Positions 12,870 to 24,071 of a stretch of DNA of 64,000 nucleotides are shown in pieces (within the stretch, counting starts at the first letter, position 1; each line of letters starts with the position of its first letter). The stretch is taken from positions 248,001 to 312,000 of the forward strand of contig JARKIF010000036.1 of the NCBI GenBank assembly GCA_029378245.1, read 5' to 3'. The translations under genes and the position numbers were made by a program. The notes under the pieces are model-generated. The model ran no database searches. It was not told where the DNA came from and was given only the letters and a program-made list of their open reading frames with translations. This DNA comes from Roridomyces roridus (Eukaryota; Basidiomycota; Agaricomycetes; Agaricales; Mycenaceae).

Positions 12870-13813
12870 ATGTCCAGCCCCACCCCATCTTCCTCTGGCT
12901 CCGCCAAGCTTCGTCGCACGATTCTCGCTTGCACGCATTGCAGAAAACGCAAAATCAGAGTGTGTTCTTCATCATCCAGCGGCGGGAGGCTTGTCATGAC
13001 TCATTGATGTTTCTTCCGACAGTGCATAACGACCGAGCAACCACCTACAAATCCGTGCACCCGCTGCAAGGCAAAAAAACTCTCCTGTCAATATGTGTCC
13101 GCGGACTCCGTGGTCGGAACGCGGGAACATTCACCAACCAGTTCAACACACTCGCCTGATTCGGATCCCGGAGAGCCGTCTGCCAGTGCAGTCTCGACAG
13201 CCGAGGGATGGGCACACATGCACAACCGTCGTGCTCGGACTCCCGGCCCGGGAGCGCTGTCCTTTCCTGGGCCCTCGTTCCATGACCAACGACGCTCATC
13301 TCTATCCTCAACCGCCGGGGTATATCCTCCTCAACACCGAGGTCCACAGCGTCCGCTTTCGACGCTCTACGACACGCAGGCCATACATGCCCGACAATAT
13401 CTAGAGGCCCGGAATACTGGCACTGCTGCGCACTCTCACCCACCGATGCCGATGCCGCCGGGAAGGCCGTCAGACAACTATCACATCCCAGGAGCCAACT
13501 ACGGCCCGGACCCAGCTCAACTTCAAAATGAAATGTTGTTGGACCTTTGGACGCAGAGCCAGGACCATGGACTTGGCGGTGGTCATCCGTGGTGAGTCTT
13601 GAATCTTCCCAAGCTTCATCCGGATGAACTGAAGTCCATTTAGGTCGAACAATGGCCCCAGCAGCGGTTATGAGTCGGGTCCATGGTAGGGCGCGCTTCC
13701 TCGTTGCCTAATTTTGTGTTAATGTTTTGCTCTTGTCAAGGTCGAGCAACAGCAGCAACAACAGTGGGAATCGACACGGCGGCAGCGGCGGCTTTTATCC
13801 CTTCGAACAGTGA
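12870..13813 (+). CDS. Zn2Cys6 transcription factor, short
   Basis: Small nuclear regulator of the fungal binuclear zinc cluster class. Four exons fit perfectly: 12870-12959, 13023-13591, 13644-13685, 13741-13813. The N-terminus carries LACTHCRKRKIRC joined across intron 1 to a second half containing PCTRCKAKKLSC, which is the C-X2-C-X6-C-X10-C-X2-C-X6-C cluster (about residues 21-50). The remainder is Pro/Ser/Gly/His-rich with no fungal-specific TF domain (Fungal_trans). The C-terminus is a Ser/Asn/Gly tract ending FYPFEQ. At about 257 residues the protein is much shorter than typical family members (600 or more), as in many basidiomycete Zn2Cys6 proteins. The start is chosen because it is the first ATG before the cluster and follows a TATA-like CATATAAAAAG at about 12829. 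Targets unknown. Confidence 0.88.
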
Positions 13814-16380
13814 ATTGATCAGAACTACTTGCTTTCAGTGACGGACTTGTACACATACTAATAGCATCATGGACTTCTAAATCCTACCTTTGATCTACCC
13901 ACCTACCTAGTTGCACTCCAATAGCTGCGAAAATCCTTCAGTAACGGACTTGTACACAGGGTAATACATAGCACATCATGGACTTCGGCTCTGACTTCAT
14001 CTCCGGACCGCTTCCGACCTACTTTGAGTTCTGTTTTTCGCTTGCCTTAGAGAAAGATCTTTTCACCACCCTTCTTTGTAGCTTTTGCCCGCAGTATTTG
14101 GTTCACCCGGCAATCCAGTATGCAGGTCTATACCAGTTGAACGCTATACTCTCTTTGCTCCGCAGTCTGTTGAAGGCGAACGCGGGCTCGGGGACCAGGT
14201 TGAACTTGGGTTGCATAGGTTGAACTCCCAAACTCAAAGCGCTGCGGAGACATGCTGTTTTGAATATTCACCCACCGCGGGAGGGAGTAGGGATCCCGTG
14301 GATCTCACCTCCACCTCTCGAAGGCACGAGGTGCAGTTAAATCTGCTCAAAGGATATGTACATGGCCATGGGTCGGTCTAACTATTGATCGCAGCTTTCC
14401 AGCGATTGGACAGTCTCCGTTCGATTCGGAGTCGACCGCTTGCAATGGAAGGAAGTGTGTTACCTTTTTTCGTTCTCAGGGTTATCCCACATTTCTTCCT
14501 TGGTGCTCCACTGCTCTAGATGTTTTGCACCGTTTATTTGGAATTTTGGTTCTCAACCCTCGACTCGCCAGTTCAATCATGTTCAGCCAATCTATCTCAC
14601 GTCGAGTTCTCCCAGTACTTATCGGCCTAAGCCCACAAGTTGCAAGGCAGTTCAGAGTCGCCGTTCAATTCGGGCCAGCTGCGTCATGTTGCACCAGGAA
14701 TCTAGATCGTCCTTTGGCTTTTTCATCCAGCAACTTGGCTCACAAGTGCATGTTATTTGCTCTCCACTGATCTGTTGACAGCAGTGCAAGGACAACCCGC
14801 GCCGGGGGACGTGGTTGAACTTGGTGTTTGATTGATTGATTGACTGATTGAACCGCCTCGAATTCCACTCGGCGCCTAGGCCTCGGAGACTCAGAGGATA
14901 GACTGTTTTGAGTACAGTGACTCACTGTTGAACGTTCAACATTCCCCCAAACGAGCCACGCGGAGACACTTAAATTTCAATTGATCTCGGATCGCTCAGA
15001 ACAATCGCCTATGCCTATCCGTGATACTTCTTTGCACTCCCTCGTCCCAGCTCCTCCCCGACGGCTCCGACGGACTCTGTACACACTTAATTCTTCTTAA
15101 TTCAGTTCCCGTGAGACCCCACCCGTCCAATCTCCGCAATCAATCAATCGCGGCACATGCAACGCTTGCCACGCCGCGTCATCTGATTCGTTCGATCTGA
15201 TCTAGATCTGAACTGCTGACGAACTGATCCGTTGGGTGGTTCGTCCCACTACTTCGGATCCTGCTGTGCTTCCTGGGTATTCGGAGTCGCTACCCCGCAA
15301 GCCGGACATAGGCTATTGCTATTACAGTGTGTAATAGCTACGTATTTTCGGGTGGGAGAAAAGTAAAGTAAGCAAGGAAGTACATACATGCGTCCGCACA
15401 GAACCCGTTATCGCTTGGTTATCGCCGTGTCTGACCCAAAACATGCTGTATGTTGGAATTCCTGGGCAGCGTGTTCAGTTTGTTAGCGACCCTGTGGAGC
15501 CTTTCCGAAGGTCCTCGAGCCGTTATTTAAATTCTCAAATGCCGGGTTCAGTGATCGAGCTTACTCATCACGTAATAGAACCGGATGGTCACGAGCCTAC
15601 CTCGCCTGATGAGGACAGCTTGCACGACGCCAACATTGATGGCTATCATTGCCTCGAGGCGGCGCCGTATGCAAAAATGATGATGTCCGTGATAAGATCC
15701 GCTGTTTTCTGAGCCGAACGTTCGTCGAGTTTCCACAAAAAAAAGTAGATAACCTTCGGCCGAATTCAGACACCGGGAGTCGAACCCGGTTCTTCTGCTC
15801 ACAGAGAATCGGGAGAATGGATCATTGTGTGCAGACGCGCGCCGCGCACCGTGTTTGGTGAAGGTTTGGTGAAGGGTGTCTTTCTGGCCGCTATGTATAC
15901 ATTTTACATTTCTGTTTGGAACATACAAGTCTTATCGCGGTCCGTACCCTCTGATGATATTCGATCCCGCGGGTCAGATGGCCTTTTCTTTGTTCTACAT
16001 TTAGTCGCGATGAAAATCAATGCCGAGGCGTGGGTCAGAGCTGAATTTGATTTCTGCGTAGATTTTCGTCCTGCTGCAGCCTAAGTGAGAACTAGAATAG
16101 TGCTCGAATGCGATGCTTTGGATACAGCCCAGGTTGGGATTACGTGCTAACAGAACTCTAAATTGGCGCCCAGCGGCAAGACGGTATGCTGTCAGTGGCA
16201 CCTTCTATCTCGGAAGAATCTGATTGCTTGGGAACGGCGTGCCTGATGGGGACTGCCGTTAGCCGAGCCAGCTCGGCTCCAGAGCACATAAAAGCCGCGG
16301 CCCCCCGAAATCAATCTCCCCTCCCCGTTCCTATCACCCATCACTGTTCCCTCACACCCTCGACGTTCTCCTCGTCGTCC
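13814..16380. other. Intergenic with degenerate duplication
   Basis: No gene is recognised. A diverged duplication links about 14060-14280 with 14690-14940: shared order of a SCAG..TTGG block, CTGTTGAAGG against CTGTTGACAG, a YGGTTGAACTTGG block and GACATGCTGTTTTGA against ATAGACTGTTTTGAG. A short TGATTGATTGATTGACTGATT run lies at about 14827. The tRNA-like 3' fragment at 15769-15811 is listed separately. Confidence 0.5.
15769..15811 (-). pseudogene. tRNA-like 3' fragment
   Basis: On the minus strand a perfect T-arm (CCGGG, TTCGACT, CCCGG) with a box B is preceded by GAGCAGAAGAA, resembling the 3' side of an anticodon arm, and followed by TGTCTGA. No complementary 5' acceptor strand, D-arm or box A is found in the expected place, so this looks like the 3' half of a dead or truncated tRNA gene. 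Isotype not assignable. Confidence 0.4.
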
Positions 16381-17487
16381 ATGTCCGCAGTCGAAGCTCC
16401 CCCAGCCCAACAACGTGGCTCTCCCCACGAGCGGCACCCGTCTCCCCCACCAGCTGAGCGCAGCGGTGTCTCAACACCAGCCCCAGGCCCAGCTGCTCAA
16501 CAGCCAGCGTCAACACACAGCTCTGCACGCCACTCGCCTGCACCGCCTCCCCCTCCACACCCAGTTCACCCCTACGCCTACGGAGGCTACGTCTATGGAC
16601 CCCCGCCTCCAGGCCACGCGTACCACCACGACGAACGCTACGGCACACATCCTCATCCTCACCCTGGTCCCTACGCCTACCCTCCCCCACCGCCTTTCGG
16701 TTATGCACCATACCCGATGCCAGGCCCCCCGCCTCCCCCCTCGGCTTCCGCACCGCCACAGGCCAGTGCGCCGAGTGGGCCTATTACACATACGGACGAT
16801 GCTGCGACCAAGTTGAGCGATCGAGTGAGGAGGAGGTGTTATAATTGCCACACCACGGTGTGTAACATCCTCGACTCTGCTAGTAATACAACTAACTTTG
16901 CCACAAGGACACGAGTACGTGGCGGCGCTCGAATTTGGCTCCAGGGAAAGTGGTGCGTTCGTTCTCCCTCTTGGTTGCTTTGATGCTGATGATCAACAGC
17001 TCTGCAACAAATGCGGCTTGTTCGAACGCACGCATTCTCGTCCCCGCCCGGAACAGTTCCCACATAAACGAGCCGCTCTCGGCGGCCCAGGTGCTGGTTC
17101 TCCTTCGTCGTCGGTGCGTTCTTCTGCCCATCTTTGCTTTCTGTGTATTGAGACAGTATGTAGCAGCAGCAGCCTCAGGCTCCTCCCCCACCCGTTGCCC
17201 AAGCTCAATACGGCCCACCCCCGACGCAGCACTACGTCTCTGCTCCACCTCCACCTCCCGCTGCCTCTGTCCCCGCCCCTGCAGCCGCTGAGGCCAAGAC
17301 CAACGGCGGAGGCAGCGTTTCGCAGCCCGGGACACCCAAACAGCCCACCAATGGCGTCAACGGGCATAGTAAAGACGACGCCCCGGCCGCTGCTGCTGCG
17401 GGTACGAAGCGCGCGAGGGAGGAGGACGGGGAGGGTCAGGGGGACGAAAAACGTGCGAGGAGTGAGGCGGAGCAGGGGCATGCGTGA
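16381..17487 (+). CDS. GATA-type zinc finger transcription factor
   Basis: Nuclear DNA-binding regulator. Exon 1 (16381 to about 16857) encodes a long Pro/His/Tyr-rich low-complexity N-terminus and ends with RRRCYNCHTT. After a short intron comes DTSTWRRSNLAPGKV, and after a third exon boundary LCNKCGLFERTHSRPRPEQF. Together this is C-X2-C-X18-C-X2-C with the Trp-Arg and CNKCGL features of GATA fingers, followed by a basic tail (FPHKR). The final exon is Gln/Pro/Ala-rich and ends with a basic cluster (TKRAREED, DEKRARSE) before the stop at 17485-17487. A single finger with a basic tail is the common fungal form. The start is the ATG at 16381, downstream of a pyrimidine-rich leader. Confidence 0.88.
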
Positions 17488-17681
17488 GTGTGAGCGGTAT
17501 GGCTTGTGGATGTGGTTTCCTTTTGTCTCTCTTGTTTCCGTTGCTTTCCTGTGTGTCTCTGTACTTTTCCGAGCTGCCTGTATTGTCCGACGGTTCTAAA
17601 AAATGACTTGGCTGCGTCTGACTTGAGTGATTACTCTGTACGCTGTGGAAAACCGTTGAGAATCAAGTTACGACCGGTTAT

Positions 17682-17771
17682 GACCTGGGCTAGAGTCGAA
17701 CCAGCACACCACGGGTAAGAGCGGAAGTAGCGGAAATGGGATGGTAGGCCTCCGCAGGCAGCAACCAGGTC
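17682..17771 (-). ncRNA. tRNA-like unit 1 of a five-unit array
   Basis: On the minus strand this 90-nt segment starts GACCTGG and ends CCAGGTC, a perfect 7-bp acceptor-like stem. It has a short hairpin in the D-arm place (GCC, TGCGGA, GGC) and a T-arm with box B (GCTGG, TTCGACT, CTAGC). The middle can pair TACCA with TGGTG but leaves a loop of about 30 nt and almost no variable region, so it is not a standard tRNA. It could be a tRNA pseudogene, an intron-bearing odd tRNA, or part of a tRNA-derived repeat. Confidence 0.5.
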
Positions 17772-17854
17772 TGTTTCTACGCCTACACATTTGACCTTGA
17801 CCGAGTCGTGGGGGGCATCCGTATCAAAACTATTCCAGTGAGGCATTCACGCAG

Positions 17855-17956
17855 GATCTCAACCCGATTCGAACGAGCAACGCCGAAGCGACATATTCTG
17901 TCAAAGAGAGATCAATTGAATGGTGTGCCTCTGCCGCCTGAGGCGATTGCAAAGTC
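17855..17956 (-). ncRNA. tRNA-like unit 2
   Basis: Same layout as its neighbours on the minus strand. It has a GACTTTG 5' end opposite TGAGATC, pairing with wobbles and one mismatch. A GC-rich hairpin sits near the 5' end and a T-arm-like GTTCGAATC block with flanking partial pairing near the 3' end. The middle part is longer and more diverged than in unit 1. Confidence 0.35.
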
Positions 17957-18096
17957 TATTCGAACAGGTTAGCATCTCCCCAAAAAAATTGACGGTTCAA
18001 GAGGCATCCGCATGCAACCAACTCTCTTCCTGGAATGAGCATCCCGTGGGCATCCGTATCTCATGACACGAAAAAATTCGGACCAGGAAATGACAG

Positions 18097-18177
18097 GATC
18101 TCAGCTCGAATCGAACGAGCAACGTCAATGAGAATCTGGATCAATTGGATGGTGGGCCTCCTCAGGCGGTTAAAGTC
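18097..18177 (-). ncRNA. tRNA-like unit 3
   Basis: 81 nt on the minus strand: GACTTTA at the 5' end against TGAGATC at the 3' end, the hairpin GCC-TGAGGA-GGC, and a perfect T-arm GCTCG-TTCGATT-CGAGC. The middle lacks a canonical anticodon arm. Confidence 0.4.
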
Positions 18178-18246
18178 TGTTCGAGCAAGCTGGCCAATGG
18201 CATCTCCCATAGGAAAATAGGGAAAACCCATTGAGAATCGAGAGAT

Positions 18247-18331
18247 GACTTGAGCTCGAATCGAACGAGCACACCACGTGTAGTAGCAAGCACGCGCACT
18301 GAAATGGTGGGCCTCCGCAGGCAACCAGGTC
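18247..18331 (-). ncRNA. tRNA-like unit 4
   Basis: 85 nt on the minus strand: GACCTGG at the 5' end against TCAAGTC (one mismatch), the hairpin GCC-TGCGGA-GGC, CACCA pairing with TGGTG around a 28-nt loop, and the T-arm GCTCG-TTCGATT-CGAGC. Nearest in sequence to unit 1. Confidence 0.4.
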
Positions 18332-18421
18332 TCTTTCTTGAGATTTGACCTTGATGAGCATTCCGTGAGCATCCGATCTCATGAGTCACGACACGAAAAA
18401 ATTCGCCAGGCAACCGCGCAG

Positions 18422-18521
18422 GATCTCAGCTCGAATCGAACGAGCAGCATCAAGTGGCAAGATATGCTGTCGAAGATCAATGGGGTGGTGTGCCTCCTCA
18501 GGCACTTGAAATTTCAGGGTC
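18422..18521 (-). ncRNA. tRNA-like unit 5
   Basis: 100 nt on the minus strand with the same T-arm (GCTCG-TTCGATT-CGAGC), hairpin GTGCC-TGAGGA-GGCAC, and a weak 5'/3' end pairing. The spacer text CATCTCCCATRGGAAAAT next to it also recurs beside unit 3. Confidence 0.35.
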
Positions 18522-18706
18522 TGTTCGAACAGGTTGCCATCTCCCATGGGAAAATCCCGGCCTGAGCATTGTATCAATGGCAGTTCGATAGGATTCGGAG
18601 TGATACAATTGTGAGATGATACATGTATGTCGTCCAGGCATCGACGTGGTTGAGATATATACATAGCCTGTCGAACGACCATCCACATCTTTTCCCTCGC
18701 AGATGC

Positions 18707-19273
18707 TCAGTCAAATTTCAGACGCGGCAACCACCAGGATCGGGATTTCGAGCACTGCATCGGCGACGTCCTCCTCTCTGTGGGTGTCAGCGCCGAGTGC
18801 TCGTACTTCGTCGGCGTCGTTGTGGGTGTTGAATTCTTCAAAAAATCAACGTGCACCTCCTCCTTCTCCCCACCAGCGGCGACAAGATACGTCGGAGGCT
18901 CCACCATCGCCATCGAAGGATCAGGAGCAACGAAGATATCAATGACGCCCCCGCAAAGTTGCCGTGCCATCGCCACGAGCCATGCACTCTCGGATATGCG
19001 CACCACTCGCGCATCGAGTCGATTGACGGTGGCTACGGTGTTGAATGATATGCGATCCCGCTGCACTGTGGCTAGTTCTGTGAATTCTTTTTGTGCGAGG
19101 TCGAGGGCCGTCTGAGGAGAAGAGAAGGAAGACATGGATGAATATTGATGCGAGTGCCGAGGGTGGAAACCAACCTCGTAAGTGGACGCAGGACAGACGT
19201 AGACCAGCCGATTGGCGAAACGGTAGGTGATGTAGTCGGGGAAAGTAGGCGTAGTCCTGCGTATCGTCGCCAT
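18707..19273 (-). CDS. Small hypothetical protein
   Basis: I do not recognise this family with certainty. The start at 19273 gives MATIRRTTPTFPDYITYRFA. An intron from GTTGGTTT to CTCCTCAG (about 19118-19174) joins TYE to TALDLAQKEFTELATV in frame. The middle of the product (ATVQRDRISFNTVATV, ARVVRISESAWLVAMA) looks like a compact alpha/beta fold and the C-terminus is Thr/Ser-rich and basic. Roughly 165-170 residues; no signal peptide or membrane helix. Both exons are open and the junction keeps phase, which is the main support. Confidence 0.5.
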   Translation of the reverse strand: MATIRRTTPTFPDYITYRFANRLVYVCPASTYEVGFHPRHSHQYSSMSSFSSPQTALDLAQKEFTELATVQRDRISFNTVATVNRLDARVVRISESAWLVAMARQLCGGVIDIFVAPDPSMAMVEPPTYLVAAGGEKEEVHVDFLKNSTPTTTPTKYEHSALTPTERRTSPMQCSKSRSWWLPRLKFD

Positions 19274-20712
19274 GAGAGAGGCTGAAGAGTTAAGGTACCA
19301 GTGAGGTGATGCCCGCCTCCAGACAGTGCTCCCTTTATATGTATCCGACCTGCCAGGCTGCGCCCACAGCTCTGTTCGAGTCTACTTACGGCGAACAATT
19401 CAAAGCTGTCGGGGCTCCCCCTCAGGCAGATAGATATGTAGCTGTGGCGGGAAGTGGGGTGAAACGGAGAACACAGCCTCGGCCCAATGAAAAAAAATGC
19501 TGTTGTTTTCATTCCATACAACCATCTTTTGACGACGGCTGCATAGCGGGAGAAGATTCCAATCAGAAGCGGCTGCGAACCGGTGCACTGCAAATAAGCG
19601 CCGATCTTTTTTTATAGATAGACTTCCAGTTCGTTCTACAGCATCCAGATAAAGGCAAAGATGTCGGCAAGTCAATCTAGGCACAGGCCAGATGGGCAGT
19701 GGCCTCCCGCTTTTCAAGGATAGTCCGTTCTCCACTTGGTCTTGACGGTGTCCATCCTTGTCCATCGCGACTGGAGCTGTAGGCTGTTGCTGGGCAGTGC
19801 TCTGGCGGCTCGCAGTTTGAATGGCAGGGAAGTGAGTATGTAGTTGAAGAGAGGCTAGAAGGCAAAGAGTCTCGGTCGCGCAGATGCAAGCTTGATTCGG
19901 AGGTGGTGGTTTCGGCGTGAGAGCCGCGAGATGGCTTGGTTCTGCTTGTTCGCAGATGGATACTCATCAGTCCGAACTTGGTCCGAACAACAGATCTCCG
20001 AACGATCAGACATTCATCGACCGACTCACTCCGACTCACCTCGACTAAATCTCGATGACTCCCCACTCGGAGTTCCTGGACTCTCTCCGGATATCCGGAT
20101 TTCATGGAGAGTGTCGCTTCTCATCCCATCTACAGCTAGACCCAATTTCGAATTGCACTAGACGGAACTTCGCGCATACTGCGGGCCATACCGTGCTTTG
20201 ATGGCAGTTAGCTGTCCTCTCACCTCTTCTTTCAATTTGAATTGAACCGGGAGCCGACACTCCAAAAAGAATTGGAGCAGGAGCACAGCAAAACTACATG
20301 AGTATCCGAGACAAAGCAAACTGAGTACCACAGATGTCGGTGGGAATCGTCCCACCGCTGAGAACCCAAACGGTCGCGTGCGTCGAACGCCAGACATCTG
20401 GAGGAACTGAGGACTTCAGCAGAAGGTTCAACGTTCAACGTTCAACGTTCAACACGCAGCCGGATGTAAGGAACGTGATGACACTGATGTCAAACATTTG
20501 ATAGTGATCTTCAACGGTTCAACATTAGTTCAACAGCTTTGATTGGCCGTCGTTATGCTTGATTTCTATGTAGGCCATTCCTCACACAGCACATGTGAAA
20601 AGAGGGACTTGCACGAACATCTGGTGTTGGGCGGTCCAGATCCGTAGCGAGCCGGAGGGGCAATGATGGGCGGAGGTAGCGACATTGCGTCGGAGAACCG
20701 GGGAAAAACAGA
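19274..20712. other. Intergenic, nothing clear
   Basis: No recognisable gene. A GTTCAAC unit is repeated four times in tandem at about 20426-20452. Open frames here (for example 19677-20105 minus) show no domain and no supporting splice pattern. Confidence 0.5.
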
Positions 20713-20801
20713 TGGACAAGTGGCGATTCGAACGCCAGACCTTGCGCATAGATTTCGCCGGGATGCGAAGCGGACGCAATAACCAACTATACTACATGCC
20801 C
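20713..20801 (-). tRNA. tRNA-Ala (CGC) with short intron
   Basis: On the minus strand the cloverleaf reads as follows: acceptor GGGCATG against CTTGTCC (one mismatch, one G-U), a D-arm with box A (TAGTATAGTTGG), anticodon stem TCCGC with GCGCA, loop TTCGCA with anticodon CGC, and T-arm TGGCG-TTCGAAT-CGCCA. A 15-nt intron interrupts the loop after position 37, the standard site for nuclear tRNA introns. Length is 89 nt including the intron. Two stem mismatches leave some chance of a decayed copy. It lies about 370 bp upstream of the split tRNA gene. Confidence 0.7.
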
Positions 20802-21171
20802 GACGGACTCGCTGTCTAAGTCCCTGATGGTACCCAGAAGCATCGGACTTGAAAGCGGAAGCCTGAGGAACAATTCGACTAAATAGTGTTGGGGAAACAT
20901 GCCGTCGGTGTCCACGAGAACACTCCGTATAATCACTTCTCCGCTGTAGCTCAGCCCAAGAGATAAGGAAACAGTGCCTGCGCCGTTATGAATTTATTTG
21001 CAGTTCAAGTCCAATGAATTGTCTTCATACTTTGGAGATCCTTGAGAGCATTCAACACTGTGAATCGACTCTGTTTGCGCCCCACGCATGAGTCGCCAGC
21101 GATTTTGTGCTTGTTCAACATGAATTCAACCATATCCCGGGGAAAGTTCCCGTGTTTTCAGAGTTCTCAAC

Positions 21172-21205
21172 GGTTCGATGGTGTAGTTGGTTATCACTTC
21201 TGTCT
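21172..21205 (+). tRNA. 5' half of a split tRNA gene
   Basis: The sequence contains acceptor strand GGTTCGA, TG, a D-arm with box A (TGGTGTAGTTGG), nucleotide 26, anticodon 5' strand TCTGT and loop positions C32-U33. At this point the tRNA stops and recombinase coding sequence continues (21206 on). The missing 3' half is found about 6.16 kb to the right (27365-27404) and pairs with this half in both the acceptor and anticodon stems. Isotype is uncertain. Joining directly after U33 would give anticodon CUC (Glu), while the acceptor resembles fungal tRNA-Val. Confidence 0.75.
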
Positions 21206-24071
21206 ACGCGCAAGAGCGTCTGGAGCTTGATTCGGACCCAGAGTTGACGCAATTTCGTCATGATAAGTCAAAGGTATGTGGTCATGGTCGCAATGACTCT
21301 GCTGACGCTCTGCAGTTGCGGATGCGCATCGATGAGATCAAGTTTCAGTCTAAGGTCGCACAATCTGATGAAGAGGTCGCCGCTCTCGAAGCCGACATCG
21401 ACAAGCTCCGCACTCAAGGTCGCGACATTGACCGCAAGTACAACGCTATTGTTTCGCGAGAGACGAGGGCCCTTGTGGCTTTGAAACGGAAAGACTATTT
21501 CGAAGCAAAGTCGGCAGGAGAGGTACATGAAGTGGTGCGTGATGACTCTGCCGTCGCTTTGTCCTGTTGATGGGCGCAGAACGTGACGAAGCGCATTCCT
21601 TTTTCCGACACCGCCAATGCCCCACCTGTGGCTTCGGCTCATCCCGCGTCCTCCGCCGGTCAAGAAAATCAAGTCCCCGGTGCAGCTCCTGCGCCCAGCC
21701 GGAGAGGTCGTGTACGGCTGCCCGCATTCACAAAGCCTATGGACAACGCCATCGAGATAATATACAACTTCACGTTGGAGGGTAGCGGCACTCCACATCT
21801 CGTCAACTCGATCAACGCGCTCCTCGGACTCCCGGAGCGGCCGCTCAAGAAGTGCTATCCGGGCGAGGGTCCTACCAGCGAGGAAAAGTGCCCCGTCTGC
21901 GGTGTCGAGACCACGTAGGCCTCGCGTTGTCTGCTTACCACTCTCCGCCCAAATTCCCTCGCAGGACCGCAAAAATGAACGCAGGCGGTGGGAACACGGC
22001 CACTCATAGCCATATTGAGAGAAGTGGGGCTAAAAGTAAGATTCGATGCCTAACTACAACAGGAACGAGTGTTTATATACTACATAGAACTACTAGAAGG
22101 TTCTGGGTGAGTCACTGGGAGTGGAGCAAGAGAAACAATAGAACAATAGGAAAGCTGTACTTCAGCTCCACCTCGGGCAACGCTCGGGCATTAGAGCTAT
22201 GCTCGGGCTGTGCGGTTGACGACCAACGCGGTGGTGTGACTCGAGGTTTGCCAATCCTTCAACAAGCCACGCATGCACCATCAAGAAGGTGCGCCAGGAC
22301 GCGGAGAAAGAACTTCAAGAAGCCTTCACCTCGCGCGCATGTGAATGGTCTGGCTGCGATGACAAGAGACTCTTCACCTCCCGCGCCGACTTTTGCAAGC
22401 ATGTTTGGAAGCATATCGATCGCCACCGTACCATTCTCTCCTTGCCACGCGTCTCCGCGTATCCTGGCTGCGGGTGGCTTGTCGACGAAGAAGAGTGTGG
22501 CGACACGGATGTCGAGGACTGGGATATCCATATGGGGCGGGTGCATGGTGTCAATGTGCACCGCAAGGTCGATGTGCAGTACTGCGCCGTTGCTCAGGAA
22601 TAGTACGTTTCCCCGCTTATCGTTTGCCATCTGACTGAATTGCTTGCAGCTTTGTCGACATGGACGGCGACGGAGTCCTCTGGCAGAATCGCTGTCTTGA
22701 GCTGCGCTCACTTCTCTTTTCGTCATTCTCGATGCGCGTTCAAGGAGAAGTGGATTTCAGCGGGCACGGTGTCTCTATTTCCGAGTCTGACCACATCATC
22801 GAGTTCGACCATGGTTCCCACACCGACGGCACTCGCCCGCAATTCCACGGGAACATTCTTGATCAAGTCCCCGAGGATCCGCATTGGTGTCCCGAATGCA
22901 TGTACAATCCACAACTTCCGATCGAGCGGCAAATGAAACAGTAGGCTATCCCTTTCTTTGTATGCGCTTGACTGATCATAATGCAGATTCCATTCCCACA
23001 AGGATTTCATGGCACATCTGAGAGGGCATGTGCCACAAATCGAGGCTGACATGGAAGGCAGTCATTCACGCCAATGTGCTGTGCCGTCGTGCGGGACGCA
23101 CACCTTTGCTACCACGCACGAGCTCCTCCGCCATCTGATCATTTGGCATCGGGTTCCCATTTGCGGCTCTACCAAGCACACAAACGTCCGCCGTCTGCAC
23201 CTTCCCCGGCCCGCGGAGAACGCCGACGATCCTGCGGAACTTGTCGATGAGCCCAACGCCCCAAATGAAGATTGGGCCAACATCGATCCCCTCCTGCGTC
23301 CTATCTCTACCTCGGTGCAACCACTACCGCTCGTCTCCCCCAACACGGACAAATCTTCAGATCAGTCTACCGCTCCTGTGAAGCTTCCGGCGAAAAAGCG
23401 AAAGAAGCAGCAGCGCTACACTGCCGCCGTGAGTTCAAGCCTTCGTGTCCGGTCCAACGGCTGATGAATTCTTAGAATCCCTTCGTCAAGCCACCTCCGA
23501 AGAATCACGCTTGTCACGCCAACGGTCATCGACTGCAGTTCGTGGACATTCGGGAGCACCTGCCGGATCAGTGCGACTCTACGTGGTTCAAGATCCGCGA
23601 CCCCAATGAGAATCGGAGCACGTTTGGTCCTCGGCAAGACTTCCAAGAGTGGCTGAAGGACGCTTCTAAATACGTGGTACGTCTTTATCCTCCGAGCAAC
23701 TTGCCATCTCATATCTTTTCAGCCGGCTTCAAACCCACACCCGCACGGGGCCGACGACGATCACGACGACGACGATGACTCGGAGTGCGAGGCCCCAGTC
23801 AAGAAACCTCATGTGGTTGCTGCAAAACCGGCAAGTCACCGTTCTTTCTCTATCTTGCCACCCTCATCGTTCTCTTTAGCTTTTAAAGTATAAATGCGCC
23901 GGCTGCAGCAAATCCTTCGCCGATATATCCAAGCACTTTAATAACATAGGACCATCCTCTAGGTGCCGGACGAAGCGTTTCCGAATCAGATACGACGACG
24001 GCACTTATGGCCTGATAACCAATGTGCTACCCTCTCTCCCGCCGACCGCTGGCCCCTCGTCGTCATCATGA
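21206..24071 (+). CDS. Recombinase C-terminal half: coiled coil plus zinc fingers
   Basis: No start codon belongs to this piece; it opens directly beside the tRNA 5' half with AQERLELDSDPELTQFRHDK. Nine exons are consistent in phase: 21206-21273, 21316-21534, 21580-21914, 22267-22602, 22650-22940, 22987-23428, 23476-23676, 23723-23830, 23889-24071. First comes a charged coiled-coil region (about the first 95 residues), then a basic Pro-rich linker, a CPVCGVE knuckle, and C2H2-like fingers (CEWSGCDDKRLF..H..H; CAVPSCGTHTF..H..H). An acidic/basic linker with KKRKKQQR follows, and the last finger is CAGCSKSFADISKHFNN..C. The layout matches regions that follow the catalytic domain in DUF3435-like fungal recombinases (family knowledge). 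The intron at 21915-22266 is about 352 nt, far longer than its neighbours, and the intron at 23831-23888 has a GC donor. Alternative: an independent zinc-finger gene that has lost its 5' end. Confidence 0.65.
21915..22266 (+). repeat. Expanded intron, likely nested insertion
   Basis: This intron is about six times longer than the other introns of the gene. Its interior contains TTTATATACTACATAGAACT, similar to the TTATATACTACACAGAAAAG block of the LTRs at 31636 and 33914. A degraded related LTR fragment may be inserted here. No clear ends or target duplication are seen. Confidence 0.4.

Noticed and set aside
16192..16851. Overlapping long frames opposite the GATA factor
   Set aside because: Shadows of the Pro/His-rich exon in other frames.
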